Assembly: GCA_013215295.1 (NCBI GenBank)
Contig: JABSOZ010000024.1
Span: 1-64,000 of the forward strand
Length of the DNA: 64,000 nt
Source: Colwellia sp.
GTDB taxonomy: Bacteria > Pseudomonadota > Gammaproteobacteria > Enterobacterales > Alteromonadaceae
Direction of reading: 5' to 3'
The translations under genes and the position numbers were made by a program. Below the pieces are notes generated by a model that was not told the DNA's origin, ran no database searches, and saw only the letters and a program-made list of their open reading frames with translations. Below, in pieces: positions 30,086 through 39,278 of this stretch (the stretch's first letter is position 1; the number at the start of each line of letters is the position of its first letter).

Positions 30086-32914
30086 ATGAATCAAGAAGTT
30101 AATGCGCTTAAATCAGAGTTGGCGCTATTAAAACTTCAGTTTAGTGAAAGGGTAAATGCTGTTGAGACTCGGTTGAATGTGTTACTTGAGTCAGAAAACC
30201 TCCAACAGAATGAACAAAATCATTCTTTCATTGATATTGAAGAGGGGATCCCTGTTCTAATACAAAATGAGGTGGAGGTAAGAGAAGTTCTATTACCCAA
30301 ATCAGCGGATGAATACCTAGCAATTAAAAAACAAGTAGAAGTTTCAGTACCTGCCAAGCCATCATTTATCACGATATTTTTTCAAGCTGTCCTATCTTCA
30401 TTATTCGATTGGTTCTCTCCTGTTGCTAAAATTTATCAATCATATAAAGAGCGCGACATGCTTGGTATTTTTATCCTTACTATCGTGGGCATAGGTTTAA
30501 CATTAGCGGGCTTTGGCTATTTGATGCAGCTACTAATTGATCAGCTTGGAGCTGGCTCCAAATCATTATTGATGTGCTTTGCAGCAATACTTGTTATGGG
30601 AGTAGGAATAAGCTTAAAAATCAAAACAAGGTTTGGAGAGTTCGCCACTGCGATTGTGACTTTAGGCATATTATTGTCATATAGCACGATATACTTTTCT
30701 GGCAGTGTATACGGGATAATCCCCAATATTGCAGTGTTATTTTTATACTTGTTGATTGCACTAGTTTGTCATGGATTAGCTCACTGGTTGGATACTAAAA
30801 TTGTTGCTGGTTTGGGAGTTATTGGTATTGCCACAATGCCTATTTTGTCGAATACCATCCAAATTGAACCTTTTTATTATTTATTGTCATTGGCATTTGT
30901 CACCTCTAGTAGCTTGATTTTCGCATATAAAAGAGTCGAACCGTGGCTTGCTAATTTAAGCTTAGCTTTCTGTATCGTCGCACTAGAGTGGACAATTGGT
31001 GTTGAAACAGTGGCTGTTTCCGCTTGGGTCGTAAATTTATTTTATTTGCTATTTTTTACCTACATAGCAATCACTTTATTTAGAAACAAAGAGTCGAACC
31101 AAAAAGCTCTAATCTTATTAGCCGCGTTAGTAGGTTCAACTGTGTTGTTTTACTTTCAAGCGAGCGAGCTGTTTTCAAACCAGATGAGCTCAAGTTTTGC
31201 ACTGAATTCTGCCGTTGCTGCGGGTATTGGTATTCTCTTCTATAAAATTATGCACAAACTAACTCACTTTCTTATTTTATTATCAGCATTGTGGGCTGTC
31301 TTAGCCGTTGTTAGTGCAATTGGCGATGCTTATTGGGGAATCGCATGGGCAGTGGAAGGGATATTATTACTTTATATTGGCCGAAGATATGAAATGACTA
31401 CGGTGCTCAATCAAGGGCAGGTTTTAACTGCATTGGCTCTTATTTACTGCTGGTCGGCATTAGCCATGTATTTTCCATTACCAGCGTTAAGATCAGTCGA
31501 TGGTTGGGTATTATCGATTGTGATTGTTGCCGTCATTGGTATTTGGCAACGACTACTAAATAATTCAGAAGTTTTTGATGAACTGACACGGAATAAAATC
31601 AAGCCTTTCTTACAACTACTGGAAGTGGTTTGGTTATCTATATTGCTAATCGCTAGTTTAGATATATGGATAGGAAATTGGATTGGTGGGATAGTCATTT
31701 TATTACAGTTGGCTTGGTTATTTAGAGCTAAGCAATGCAAGCAAGTATCCATTGAAGTTTTTGCTGCGCTGTTAATATTAGTGCCATTATTCTACGTCTA
31801 TAGTGGTGTATTAATGGTTGATAGTTATCGCTTTATGATGCTGCCACTGTTCGCCAAGGTTTCTGTCATCTCTGCTTTTTTCCAACTATGGTTGTGGTCG
31901 GCATTTTATCGAAAATATCGACCAGAAAGTGCAATAAAAGATATTGCAGAATCTGCAAGGATTATATTTTATATGTTGCTTCCTGTGTTTTGGGTCGGCT
32001 CAATTATACGTCGGTTAGATGAAAATTCCTTAATGATTCTTTGGTTGTCGCCTCTTATAGCATTATTTTTTGCTAAAAAAATAAAACATCAATTATTAGT
32101 TAAAGAAACAAAGTTACTAACTATACTAGCAAGCCTTGCTTTTATTGTACTTGTGGGGCAATTAGAACTTGTTTATAGCCTTATAGCGATAACTGGATTT
32201 ATGGGGTTCTATGGTTCAGCCTACTACTTTGACAATAAGGTTTCTAAGTCTGAACTTTGCCTAACCATCTGTAGTTGGGGAATTATATCTCTAGGGTTTT
32301 CAATACCAAGTATTATTGGATTTCAAAGTGATAGTTTACTAGTGGGGCTAGTTGCAATGTCAACATTTTGGGTTACGTATTTAGGAATGCTTAACCTTTC
32401 TGAATACTTAAAAAGAAATGAAGTCTTTATCACTTTTATCAATGGAATATTAATTATTGCTGCTTGGTGGTTAACTTCTTCAAATGTTATGTATGTGAGT
32501 ATACCTGTTATATTCTTGATTGGTGCCCTCCATCAAAAGAATGCTTTATTTATAAATACTCGATTAGGATCTGCACTAGGTCTAAATGGTGACTTATTTC
32601 TTCACACCCTCGCTGCTATTACCTATGTCACGTTTTTCGCTGCGCTTATAGATTATCGTTTTGACTTATTGATTGCTCCTGCATTAGCTATTCATGGTGC
32701 ACTCATTTTATTTATGAAGGACAGACGAGTTTTTACCGTTAAATACAGTTTCGGTCTGATTTTGTTAGGTATCACTAAATTAGCACTTATAGATGCTGAT
32801 AATGCGCTACTTTGGCAAAAAGTGATCCTATTTATGGGAATAGGTGTCTTTATTTTGGCCGCATCATTTTGGTATCAGAAACTATTAAGACAAACCGATC
32901 AGGAACTTGCTTAA
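30086..32914 (+). CDS. DUF2339 polytopic membrane protein
   Basis: 942 aa. The first ~50 residues are a charged coiled coil (NALKSELALLKLQFSERVNAVETRL), followed by a linker and then some 25 or more hydrophobic helices to the C-terminus. This build, an N-terminal coiled coil and a very long hydrophobic body with GAGSKSLLMC and GRRYEMTTVLNQGQVLTALALIY-type segments, is that of DUF2339 proteins, whose function is unknown. It is followed 44 bp later by another membrane protein, and the two probably form an operon. Confidence 0.8.
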   Translation: MNQEVNALKSELALLKLQFSERVNAVETRLNVLLESENLQQNEQNHSFIDIEEGIPVLIQNEVEVREVLLPKSADEYLAIKKQVEVSVPAKPSFITIFFQAVLSSLFDWFSPVAKIYQSYKERDMLGIFILTIVGIGLTLAGFGYLMQLLIDQLGAGSKSLLMCFAAILVMGVGISLKIKTRFGEFATAIVTLGILLSYSTIYFSGSVYGIIPNIAVLFLYLLIALVCHGLAHWLDTKIVAGLGVIGIATMPILSNTIQIEPFYYLLSLAFVTSSSLIFAYKRVEPWLANLSLAFCIVALEWTIGVETVAVSAWVVNLFYLLFFTYIAITLFRNKESNQKALILLAALVGSTVLFYFQASELFSNQMSSSFALNSAVAAGIGILFYKIMHKLTHFLILLSALWAVLAVVSAIGDAYWGIAWAVEGILLLYIGRRYEMTTVLNQGQVLTALALIYCWSALAMYFPLPALRSVDGWVLSIVIVAVIGIWQRLLNNSEVFDELTRNKIKPFLQLLEVVWLSILLIASLDIWIGNWIGGIVILLQLAWLFRAKQCKQVSIEVFAALLILVPLFYVYSGVLMVDSYRFMMLPLFAKVSVISAFFQLWLWSAFYRKYRPESAIKDIAESARIIFYMLLPVFWVGSIIRRLDENSLMILWLSPLIALFFAKKIKHQLLVKETKLLTILASLAFIVLVGQLELVYSLIAITGFMGFYGSAYYFDNKVSKSELCLTICSWGIISLGFSIPSIIGFQSDSLLVGLVAMSTFWVTYLGMLNLSEYLKRNEVFITFINGILIIAAWWLTSSNVMYVSIPVIFLIGALHQKNALFINTRLGSALGLNGDLFLHTLAAITYVTFFAALIDYRFDLLIAPALAIHGALILFMKDRRVFTVKYSFGLILLGITKLALIDADNALLWQKVILFMGIGVFILAASFWYQKLLRQTDQELA

Positions 32915-32958
32915 ACTTAATAAAGCAGTGTAACAATCAAGGTTAAGGATGAATTTGT

Positions 32959-33609
32959 ATGCCAAAAGAGCACTCTACTAATGATATAGCTTTAAAACTA
33001 CGTAAGTTATGGAAAGGCACCATTTATATAGGGATTACAGGTGGTTATGTTTTACTGTTAGGTATGGTACTTGTTTTTACTGGTTTTCGTCCTGCATTAC
33101 TCACTTTCTTTCTGATCGCTTTAGTCCAACTGTTTCGTTACATTGCGGGAGATGTTGATAGACTCGGTTGGGTCATGGACAATAAAAAGGTAAGTGGTGA
33201 GCAAGAAGATGCTCGTAGCTATCAATCAAAGATGCTTCTGTTGTTATTTTCTATTATTCAAATTTCTAATTTAGCTATTGTTTACCAAACTTACAAAATT
33301 TCAACAGGTAGCTGGGCTTTCTTAGTTTTCATCGGAATACTTGCCATAGAGTTATTGTTTATGAAAATTAGAAAAATAAATCATGAGATTGATTATGAAC
33401 TTGCAAGCTACGGTCTTAAAGACAGAGACCCCATATGTCACGGTGCAATTCCCCAAAATTTCAATGAGTCAAAATTCACTAAAGAAAATGAAGTGATAGA
33501 TAAAAAACTTGAAACATTGAAACTAATGGTAGATAAAGGAGAACTTACTCAAAAAGCATTTGAGGAAGTTCGAGATCAACATTTAATAAAACGAATAATG
33601 AATGATTAG
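32959..33609 (+). CDS. Membrane protein with SHOCT-like C-terminus
   Basis: 216 aa. Two pairs of hydrophobic helices (about 23-60 and 75-125) are followed by a soluble charged tail ending KLETLKLMVDKGELTQKAFEEVRDQHLIKRI, which resembles the SHOCT motif (L-x-x-L-x-x-x-G-x-I/L-T-x-x-E-F) found at the ends of many membrane proteins. It directly follows the DUF2339 gene and probably works with it. The family is otherwise not recognised. Confidence 0.6.
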   Translation: MPKEHSTNDIALKLRKLWKGTIYIGITGGYVLLLGMVLVFTGFRPALLTFFLIALVQLFRYIAGDVDRLGWVMDNKKVSGEQEDARSYQSKMLLLLFSIIQISNLAIVYQTYKISTGSWAFLVFIGILAIELLFMKIRKINHEIDYELASYGLKDRDPICHGAIPQNFNESKFTKENEVIDKKLETLKLMVDKGELTQKAFEEVRDQHLIKRIMND

Positions 33610-34292
33610 CTCGAATGACAGTTAATGGCACTTCGAAATCATGCCAACATAATTACTTGAATGACCGTTTTGGTGGCTTAGTTCTCACTCAGACTTAACG
33701 GGGTATTGGCAAAAATCATCACCAGGATACAGGTATTCTTATCTGTATCTAACGCCTGCTATCAGGAAAAGGTTAACGTATTATGGTTGTTAAGCCATGT
33801 CCGCTGTAGCTCAAAACATACTAAAAAATTTTAGTGAAATTTATCAAATGCTAACTTCCGCAGTGTGGCAGCTACTGCCCTTAGAGTTTTATTTTAAAAA
33901 GTTAATAGTTTCAACATTTCATTAAATATCTTGAAAGGTCTTTTCAGTGCGCTAAGCGGAAGTTTCTCAGTTATTCTAGCTAAGGTCTGCTTCAGGCTCA
34001 CCGTTAACGTTAAATAATCGTATATGAAAGACTATAATGGGCTTGCAGCAGTCATCAATTTATTAATTCCTTTCCGAGTTTTGGCACAAAACACCATAGA
34101 AAATATGCACACGTTATGTGTTAAGTTGTGCCTCCGCACAACCTATTATTATTTATTCGAAGTGCTTCACTTTAAAAATTAGAATAAATTTTCCGAGAAA
34201 ATTATCAATTTTTGTTTTATCAAACGTTTGATTAATACGCGTAACAAGGATTATGTCCTGCGACCTTTATCCTTTCATTTATGGGTACTGTC
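33610..34292. other. Gene-free region between convergent genes
   Basis: About 680 bp. It contains CTTCCGC/GCGGAAGTT and CTAAGGTCTGCTTC stretches that recall the degenerate intergenic repeats at 45.5, 56.5 and 60.7 kb. No convincing frame or RNA gene was found. Confidence 0.4.
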
Positions 34293-34757
34293 TTATATTT
34301 TTTTCTTTGCAATAAACGTCTTGTTGATAATTCGCCAGTTATTCTGGCGTTTATACATCACTAAGTAATCTGTGTAGTATGTTTTTGGCGTTTCAAAATC
34401 AAGCTTAACCATTGCCATTTTGTCATCAACAATATCTACCGAAATAACTTTTGCCTGCCAAGTATCTTTAGTCGCTTCTTTAAAAAATCCTGCAAACTCC
34501 TTCAACGAAACGGTGCGGATAGTTTCTTTTTGTGTTTCTTTATTTATTTTCAGCATTTTTACATCGCCAAATTCCAGATCAAAACTCTTCGCGAGCATTT
34601 TTTGGTCGGCATTAGCTAAGCCGTTAACGTAGTTATACGCTGTGGTAACCACTGCCTGATATTCATTACTTGTCACCGACTCTGCTAATACCATTGATGA
34701 CGGGAATAGGCATAATGCCGCGAAAGTACCGGTGATAAATTGCTTTACTGTTTTCAT
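34293..34757 (-). CDS. Secreted NTF2-like (lumazine-binding-like) protein
   Basis: 154 aa with a signal peptide (FITGTFAALCLFPSSMVLA, cleaved near 25). The mature part EYQAVVTTAYNYVNGLANADQKMLAKSF ... AMVKLDFETPKTYYTDYLVMYKRQNNWRIINKTF has the cone-shaped NTF2/SnoaL pattern of the Putative lumazine-binding group. It is probably a periplasmic binding or small-molecule enzyme domain. It sits about 120 bp downstream of the RND pump operon on the same strand and could be its last gene. Confidence 0.72.
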   Translation of the reverse strand: MKTVKQFITGTFAALCLFPSSMVLAESVTSNEYQAVVTTAYNYVNGLANADQKMLAKSFDLEFGDVKMLKINKETQKETIRTVSLKEFAGFFKEATKDTWQAKVISVDIVDDKMAMVKLDFETPKTYYTDYLVMYKRQNNWRIINKTFIAKKKI

Positions 34758-34878
34758 TGATTTATTTCCTTTATGTTTTATGTTTGTAAATTTAAGTGCT
34801 TACGTATATCCGATACCATTCAAAGTTATTGATTAGCAACGGATGTATGAGCGATAACGAATAGATTAACGATTTAAC

Positions 34879-37800
34879 TTAATTAATTATCGCCATAGCG
34901 GTTTTTTCTTCTTCTACTTCTGTCATCAATGACGCTGTTTTGTTATTAGGTGAAAATATCGGCATAGAAAGTAACGCCGCCATATAGCTCAAACTAAATA
35001 ACGCGCTAAAGGTCATTCCGCCAATAATGACTGCAGCTAAACCACGATATATTTCAGCGCCTTCACCGGGTAATAACATCAACGGCAACATACCGAAGAT
35101 ACTGGTGGCAGTACTCATATAAATTGGCCTTTTTCTGCACTCAATTGCTAGGGTAATAGCTTGATATTGGCTTAGGTTTTTCTGTAATGCACTCTGGTAT
35201 TTACTCGCTAGTAAAATGGCGTTATTAATCACTAAACCTAATAGGATGATAAATCCAATCATGGTAATTATATCTAGCGCTTGATTCACAAATAGGTTTA
35301 GCAGCTGTAAAAAAAGCATGCCGCCGGCAAATGCTAACGGCATACTTAACATCACGGCAATGGCTAGTTTCCATGAATTTAAACTTAGCCAAAGTAAAAA
35401 GATCAGTAAGATAATTGAAAACACAAACATTTGTAAAAATGACTGAATAAAGGCCGATAATTGATCGGCACTGCCACGATATTTAGCGTACAGTTGTTGA
35501 AACTCTGGTTGATTAAGTACTTCATCAACCTCTTGTGAAATTTGCTCAGAAAAACTACTGATCGATACATTCGCTGCAGGGGTTAGTGCCAACGATACCG
35601 TGGCTTTTTTATTTATTCTCAATAAGGAATCAGGGGCTAAACTAAACTTGGTTGAAACAAGTTCTGATAGTGGTGTTAAGCCAACATTAGGAATATAAAT
35701 ATCTGTCGCTAATAACGTCTCAATATCACTTGCTTGCTGCGCTTTTAAGTAAAAAGGATAACTATCACCTTGATAAAAAGACCGCCCTAAATACACCCCT
35801 TGAGTTAATGCCGAGAGCTGTAAGTTCAACGCTTTGGCAGTTAAACCGTAGTAAAGTAACTGTTCATACTTAGGGGTAAACTCGATATTAGCTGCTTGAT
35901 TGTCCAATGGGGTTGTTGCGCGAATATTGGCCTCTGGAAAACGTTCTTTTAATTTAGCTAATACTTGTTTACCCGCGAGTTGCAATTGTTCTAAGTTTGC
36001 ACCTTGAATATCTAGCTGAGTTGTTCGGCTATTCGGTAACGCAAAACTTAACAAGCTTCCTTGTCGACTAAAGACCTGCGTTCCAGGAATATCATGGGTA
36101 ATATTTGTTTCAACCCAGGTTTTAAACGCTTTATATTCCCAACCTTCTGCCGGATTAAAATATAAATAGCAATAATCACTGCCACAGACAATGCCACTGA
36201 CATCATAATCTGGGGCTGCTATATTGGATTTTTGCTGCTCAATACGTTGTAAAATGGGTTGGGCAACGACTCTATCTACCGCTTCCTCTGATATCGGTTG
36301 ATTAAAGCTAACTATAGAGATCATTACTCTTTGCTTAGGATCAGGTAATACATCGATGTCAGGCATAGCGAGTACAGTAAGCCAAATAGCAATGGGACCG
36401 CCAAGCACTAAACAACCAATGGCGACGGTTCTTGAACGGGCACTGGCACAAATATACTGCACTAGCTTGCCATTTTTAGCACTGTTCGCAACTTGCTGAT
36501 CGGAAATTAAATAACGGGCGAACGCCGGTATTATCACTAAAGCCACTAGCAATGATGCGAGCAAGGCACTTGATATGGTGAAGGCTAAATCTTCAAATAA
36601 CTGACTTTCGGTGCTGTTAATCATCAAGATAGGGATAAAAATAACAATACTGGAAAGTGTTGATGAAAATATCGCCGAGCTAACTTCTTTTCGTCCTAGG
36701 GCAATGGCTTCACTTAATGAATGCCCCTGCTTCTTAAACGTTAAAATGCTTTCAACGACAACTATCGCCGCATCAAGCAACAGACCGACACTTAATGCTA
36801 TACCCGCTAGTGAAATCACATTTAAACTAAAACCAGAAAAGCTCATGGCGAGCATTACCATGGATAAACATACGGGGACACTGATGAATATCAAGGTTAC
36901 AATGTTAATATTTCTAATAAAACAAAAGAGTATTACCCCTGATAAAACAATCCCTAACAACAAAGCTAAATAAACTTGCTCAATCGCATTTTTAATATCT
37001 TTAGAATCATCACGACTTAATACTAAGGTCATATCTAACTGTTTTAATTCACCTTGATTCAACTGACTAAACATGGTTTTTATTGCATCAACCGCTTGTA
37101 GGGCATTAACGCCTTTAGTCGGTTTTAATCGAAAGTAAAACGCACGTTTGCCATTGATTGCCGCGTATCCCCAAGGAGTAATTAGTCGTTTATGTAATTG
37201 GGCAATATCCCCAAGGCGAATAATGTTGTTACCCACATTGTGTATAGGTAAAGCGGCCAATTCGATAGCGGTCATTTTCCCTTTAAAGTTTAAGCCATAT
37301 TCACGACTGCCTAAAATTAACTTATCTCCAGAGCTATCTGATAAATTATTCAGCATACTGAGAATTTTTTTAATGGGTAACGAATACTCCGCCAGTTTTT
37401 TGCTGTCAAATTCAATATCAATTCGCTGCTCTGGCGAGTTTCCAAAGGGAGTGATGCTAGCAACACCCTCAACCATCATTAATGATGGTTTTACAAAACG
37501 CCTAAATGCTTGCACTATTTCATCGGTTGTTGCCGTTTCATTTGCATATAACATAGCCGTTGCCAAGGTCGCATTAGTTCCCGAAGAACGGTTAATAATT
37601 GTTGGTCTTGGTACTTCGCTAGGCCAGCTTGATACTTGATTAATTGCCGCTAGCACATCAATATAACTTTGTTGCATATCAGTGCCCGATTTAAATTTCA
37701 ACAACATAGTGGCACTGTCACCAGCGATATTACTTTTCTGTTCAATCAGGTGATTAACCCTCTGCAAACTATCTTCTAATGGCGATATTAAACTTTGCTC

Positions 37801-38022
37801 TAGCTCTTGGGCATTTTTTCCTGACCAACTCATCTGTAATACTATCTCTGGTCTATCTATGGCGGGTAAAAGGGCATTAGGCAGTTTAAACGCCATGAAT
37901 ACACCTAAAATTGTCACCAAAAACGTCATAACAATCACAACGGAGTTATATTTTTGCGCTGGTTTAATATTGTTTGGGATCGCCTCTGTACAAGCGGTTA
38001 ACGGGGGTAATTGAATAGACAT
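34879..38022 (-). CDS. RND efflux pump inner-membrane subunit
   Basis: 1047 aa, standard length for an RND transporter, with the 12-helix, two-large-loop plan and internal duplication. The proton-relay helix reads GLLLDAAIVVVES: the second Asp of the HAE-type D-D pair is Ala, as in CusA-like pumps (DAAIV), so it is not a classical AcrB. The substrate, drug or metal, is unclear. It overlaps the adaptor gene by one base (TAATG), so the two are translationally coupled. No outer-membrane channel gene is present; TolC is presumably supplied elsewhere. Confidence 0.9.
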   Translation of the reverse strand: MSIQLPPLTACTEAIPNNIKPAQKYNSVVIVMTFLVTILGVFMAFKLPNALLPAIDRPEIVLQMSWSGKNAQELEQSLISPLEDSLQRVNHLIEQKSNIAGDSATMLLKFKSGTDMQQSYIDVLAAINQVSSWPSEVPRPTIINRSSGTNATLATAMLYANETATTDEIVQAFRRFVKPSLMMVEGVASITPFGNSPEQRIDIEFDSKKLAEYSLPIKKILSMLNNLSDSSGDKLILGSREYGLNFKGKMTAIELAALPIHNVGNNIIRLGDIAQLHKRLITPWGYAAINGKRAFYFRLKPTKGVNALQAVDAIKTMFSQLNQGELKQLDMTLVLSRDDSKDIKNAIEQVYLALLLGIVLSGVILFCFIRNINIVTLIFISVPVCLSMVMLAMSFSGFSLNVISLAGIALSVGLLLDAAIVVVESILTFKKQGHSLSEAIALGRKEVSSAIFSSTLSSIVIFIPILMINSTESQLFEDLAFTISSALLASLLVALVIIPAFARYLISDQQVANSAKNGKLVQYICASARSRTVAIGCLVLGGPIAIWLTVLAMPDIDVLPDPKQRVMISIVSFNQPISEEAVDRVVAQPILQRIEQQKSNIAAPDYDVSGIVCGSDYCYLYFNPAEGWEYKAFKTWVETNITHDIPGTQVFSRQGSLLSFALPNSRTTQLDIQGANLEQLQLAGKQVLAKLKERFPEANIRATTPLDNQAANIEFTPKYEQLLYYGLTAKALNLQLSALTQGVYLGRSFYQGDSYPFYLKAQQASDIETLLATDIYIPNVGLTPLSELVSTKFSLAPDSLLRINKKATVSLALTPAANVSISSFSEQISQEVDEVLNQPEFQQLYAKYRGSADQLSAFIQSFLQMFVFSIILLIFLLWLSLNSWKLAIAVMLSMPLAFAGGMLFLQLLNLFVNQALDIITMIGFIILLGLVINNAILLASKYQSALQKNLSQYQAITLAIECRKRPIYMSTATSIFGMLPLMLLPGEGAEIYRGLAAVIIGGMTFSALFSLSYMAALLSMPIFSPNNKTASLMTEVEEEKTAMAIIN

Positions 38023-39092
38023 TAGCTAGTCTCTATGTTTGTACTAATTTCAACATGTTGGTTAATGGTTAAACCCGCTTTACCTAGGGTGATCACCCGA
38101 TCACCGGCTTTGAGTGAAGATTCCACTAAAAAATAGCCCGATTGATTAGAGATTAATTTGACGTAAACTTTTGCTACCTTGCCCTCCCCATCAATCTGCC
38201 AGACATAATCGCCAGATTTTGCGAGATTCAAACCATCGACCGGCAGCCGTGTTAAACTGCTATTGGCGAAACTCATTTTCACTTTTAATCTTTGTCCTAA
38301 AAGTTCCGATATTTCAGTACCTTGTGCATCAAGGTAAACATTGACAAACTGACTGGTTTTATCCACAACTTGATTAATTCGCTTAACATTGAGTTGTTGT
38401 TTATTATCATTAAGTAAACTGAACACCGCTTGTTTATCTAAACTAAACTCGGCAACCGGTACCTTACAGTTAATTTCTTTTTCATTATTTGATAAAAAAG
38501 ACAACACCTTTTTCCCCTGAGTAAGATATTCACCAGGTTCACTATAGGTGTTTACAACAGTGCCGCCTTTAGGGGCGTAAAATCTTAAACGTTTAATTCT
38601 ATGTTCAAGTTCATCAATTTCGCTAATCACTTGTTGTTGTTTACCTTTAGATTGTTCTCGTTTTAGTGAAAAGTTTTCAAGGGTTGTAGCAGAAATCATG
38701 TTATCTAGACTTAAAAGGCGATTAAATTCTTTGGTATTATATTTTAGCTCAGCATTGCTAACGACTAGCTCTTGTTCAAGGCGGCTAAGCTGTTTCAAAT
38801 AGTAATAATTTTGCTGCTCTGCAATTAAATCTCCTGCTTTTACTTCGCTACCCTTCGGTAGAAGATAAGTTAATTTAGCGTCACTTTCACTTGAGAATAC
38901 GGTAAGAAAAGGCACCGACACCTCGCAATTAATAATACTAATATCCCCCTGCTGCCACGCTTTAATCTTTGCAACTTTTACCAATGGAGCCGGTGCGATT
39001 GCCAAAACTGGCAGAGAAAGTGTGGTTAAAATTACGATGATGAATAAGGATAAATGACTGCCAACGGAATCAATTAACTGGTTTTTTTTCAT
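38022..39092 (-). CDS. RND periplasmic adaptor (membrane fusion protein)
   Basis: 356 aa with a hydrophobic N-terminal signal (SLFIIVILTTLSLPVLAIA). Lipoyl halves flank a coiled coil (LEQELVVSNAELKYNTKEF, about 105-170; PKGGTVVNTYSEPGEYLTQGKKVL), then a beta-barrel and membrane-proximal domain (SLKAGDRVITLGKAGL). This is the HlyD/AcrA plan. It links the RND pump to an outer-membrane channel. It is the first gene of the pump operon and is divergent from a ToxR-like regulator. Confidence 0.88.
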   Translation of the reverse strand: MKKNQLIDSVGSHLSLFIIVILTTLSLPVLAIAPAPLVKVAKIKAWQQGDISIINCEVSVPFLTVFSSESDAKLTYLLPKGSEVKAGDLIAEQQNYYYLKQLSRLEQELVVSNAELKYNTKEFNRLLSLDNMISATTLENFSLKREQSKGKQQQVISEIDELEHRIKRLRFYAPKGGTVVNTYSEPGEYLTQGKKVLSFLSNNEKEINCKVPVAEFSLDKQAVFSLLNDNKQQLNVKRINQVVDKTSQFVNVYLDAQGTEISELLGQRLKVKMSFANSSLTRLPVDGLNLAKSGDYVWQIDGEGKVAKVYVKLISNQSGYFLVESSLKAGDRVITLGKAGLTINQHVEISTNIETS

Positions 39093-39278
39093 AGTGCTCT
39101 TTTCTTTTCTGCTGAATTAATTAACAATAGCGCCAGTTAAAAACAATGAGTCATGATTGAACACGGATGATCTATGACCTTATGTGTTTATTACATCATC
39201 ACAAATAATCACACGACTAACAGTTTGATTTTATAAGACTAAATAATATTTATGATTATTGGTAATTAAGGTAGTTAA

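Noticed and set aside
38022-39092. A complete tripartite pump operon including an outer-membrane channel
   Set aside because: Only the adaptor and inner-membrane pump are present; the NTF2-like gene downstream is not a TolC homologue.
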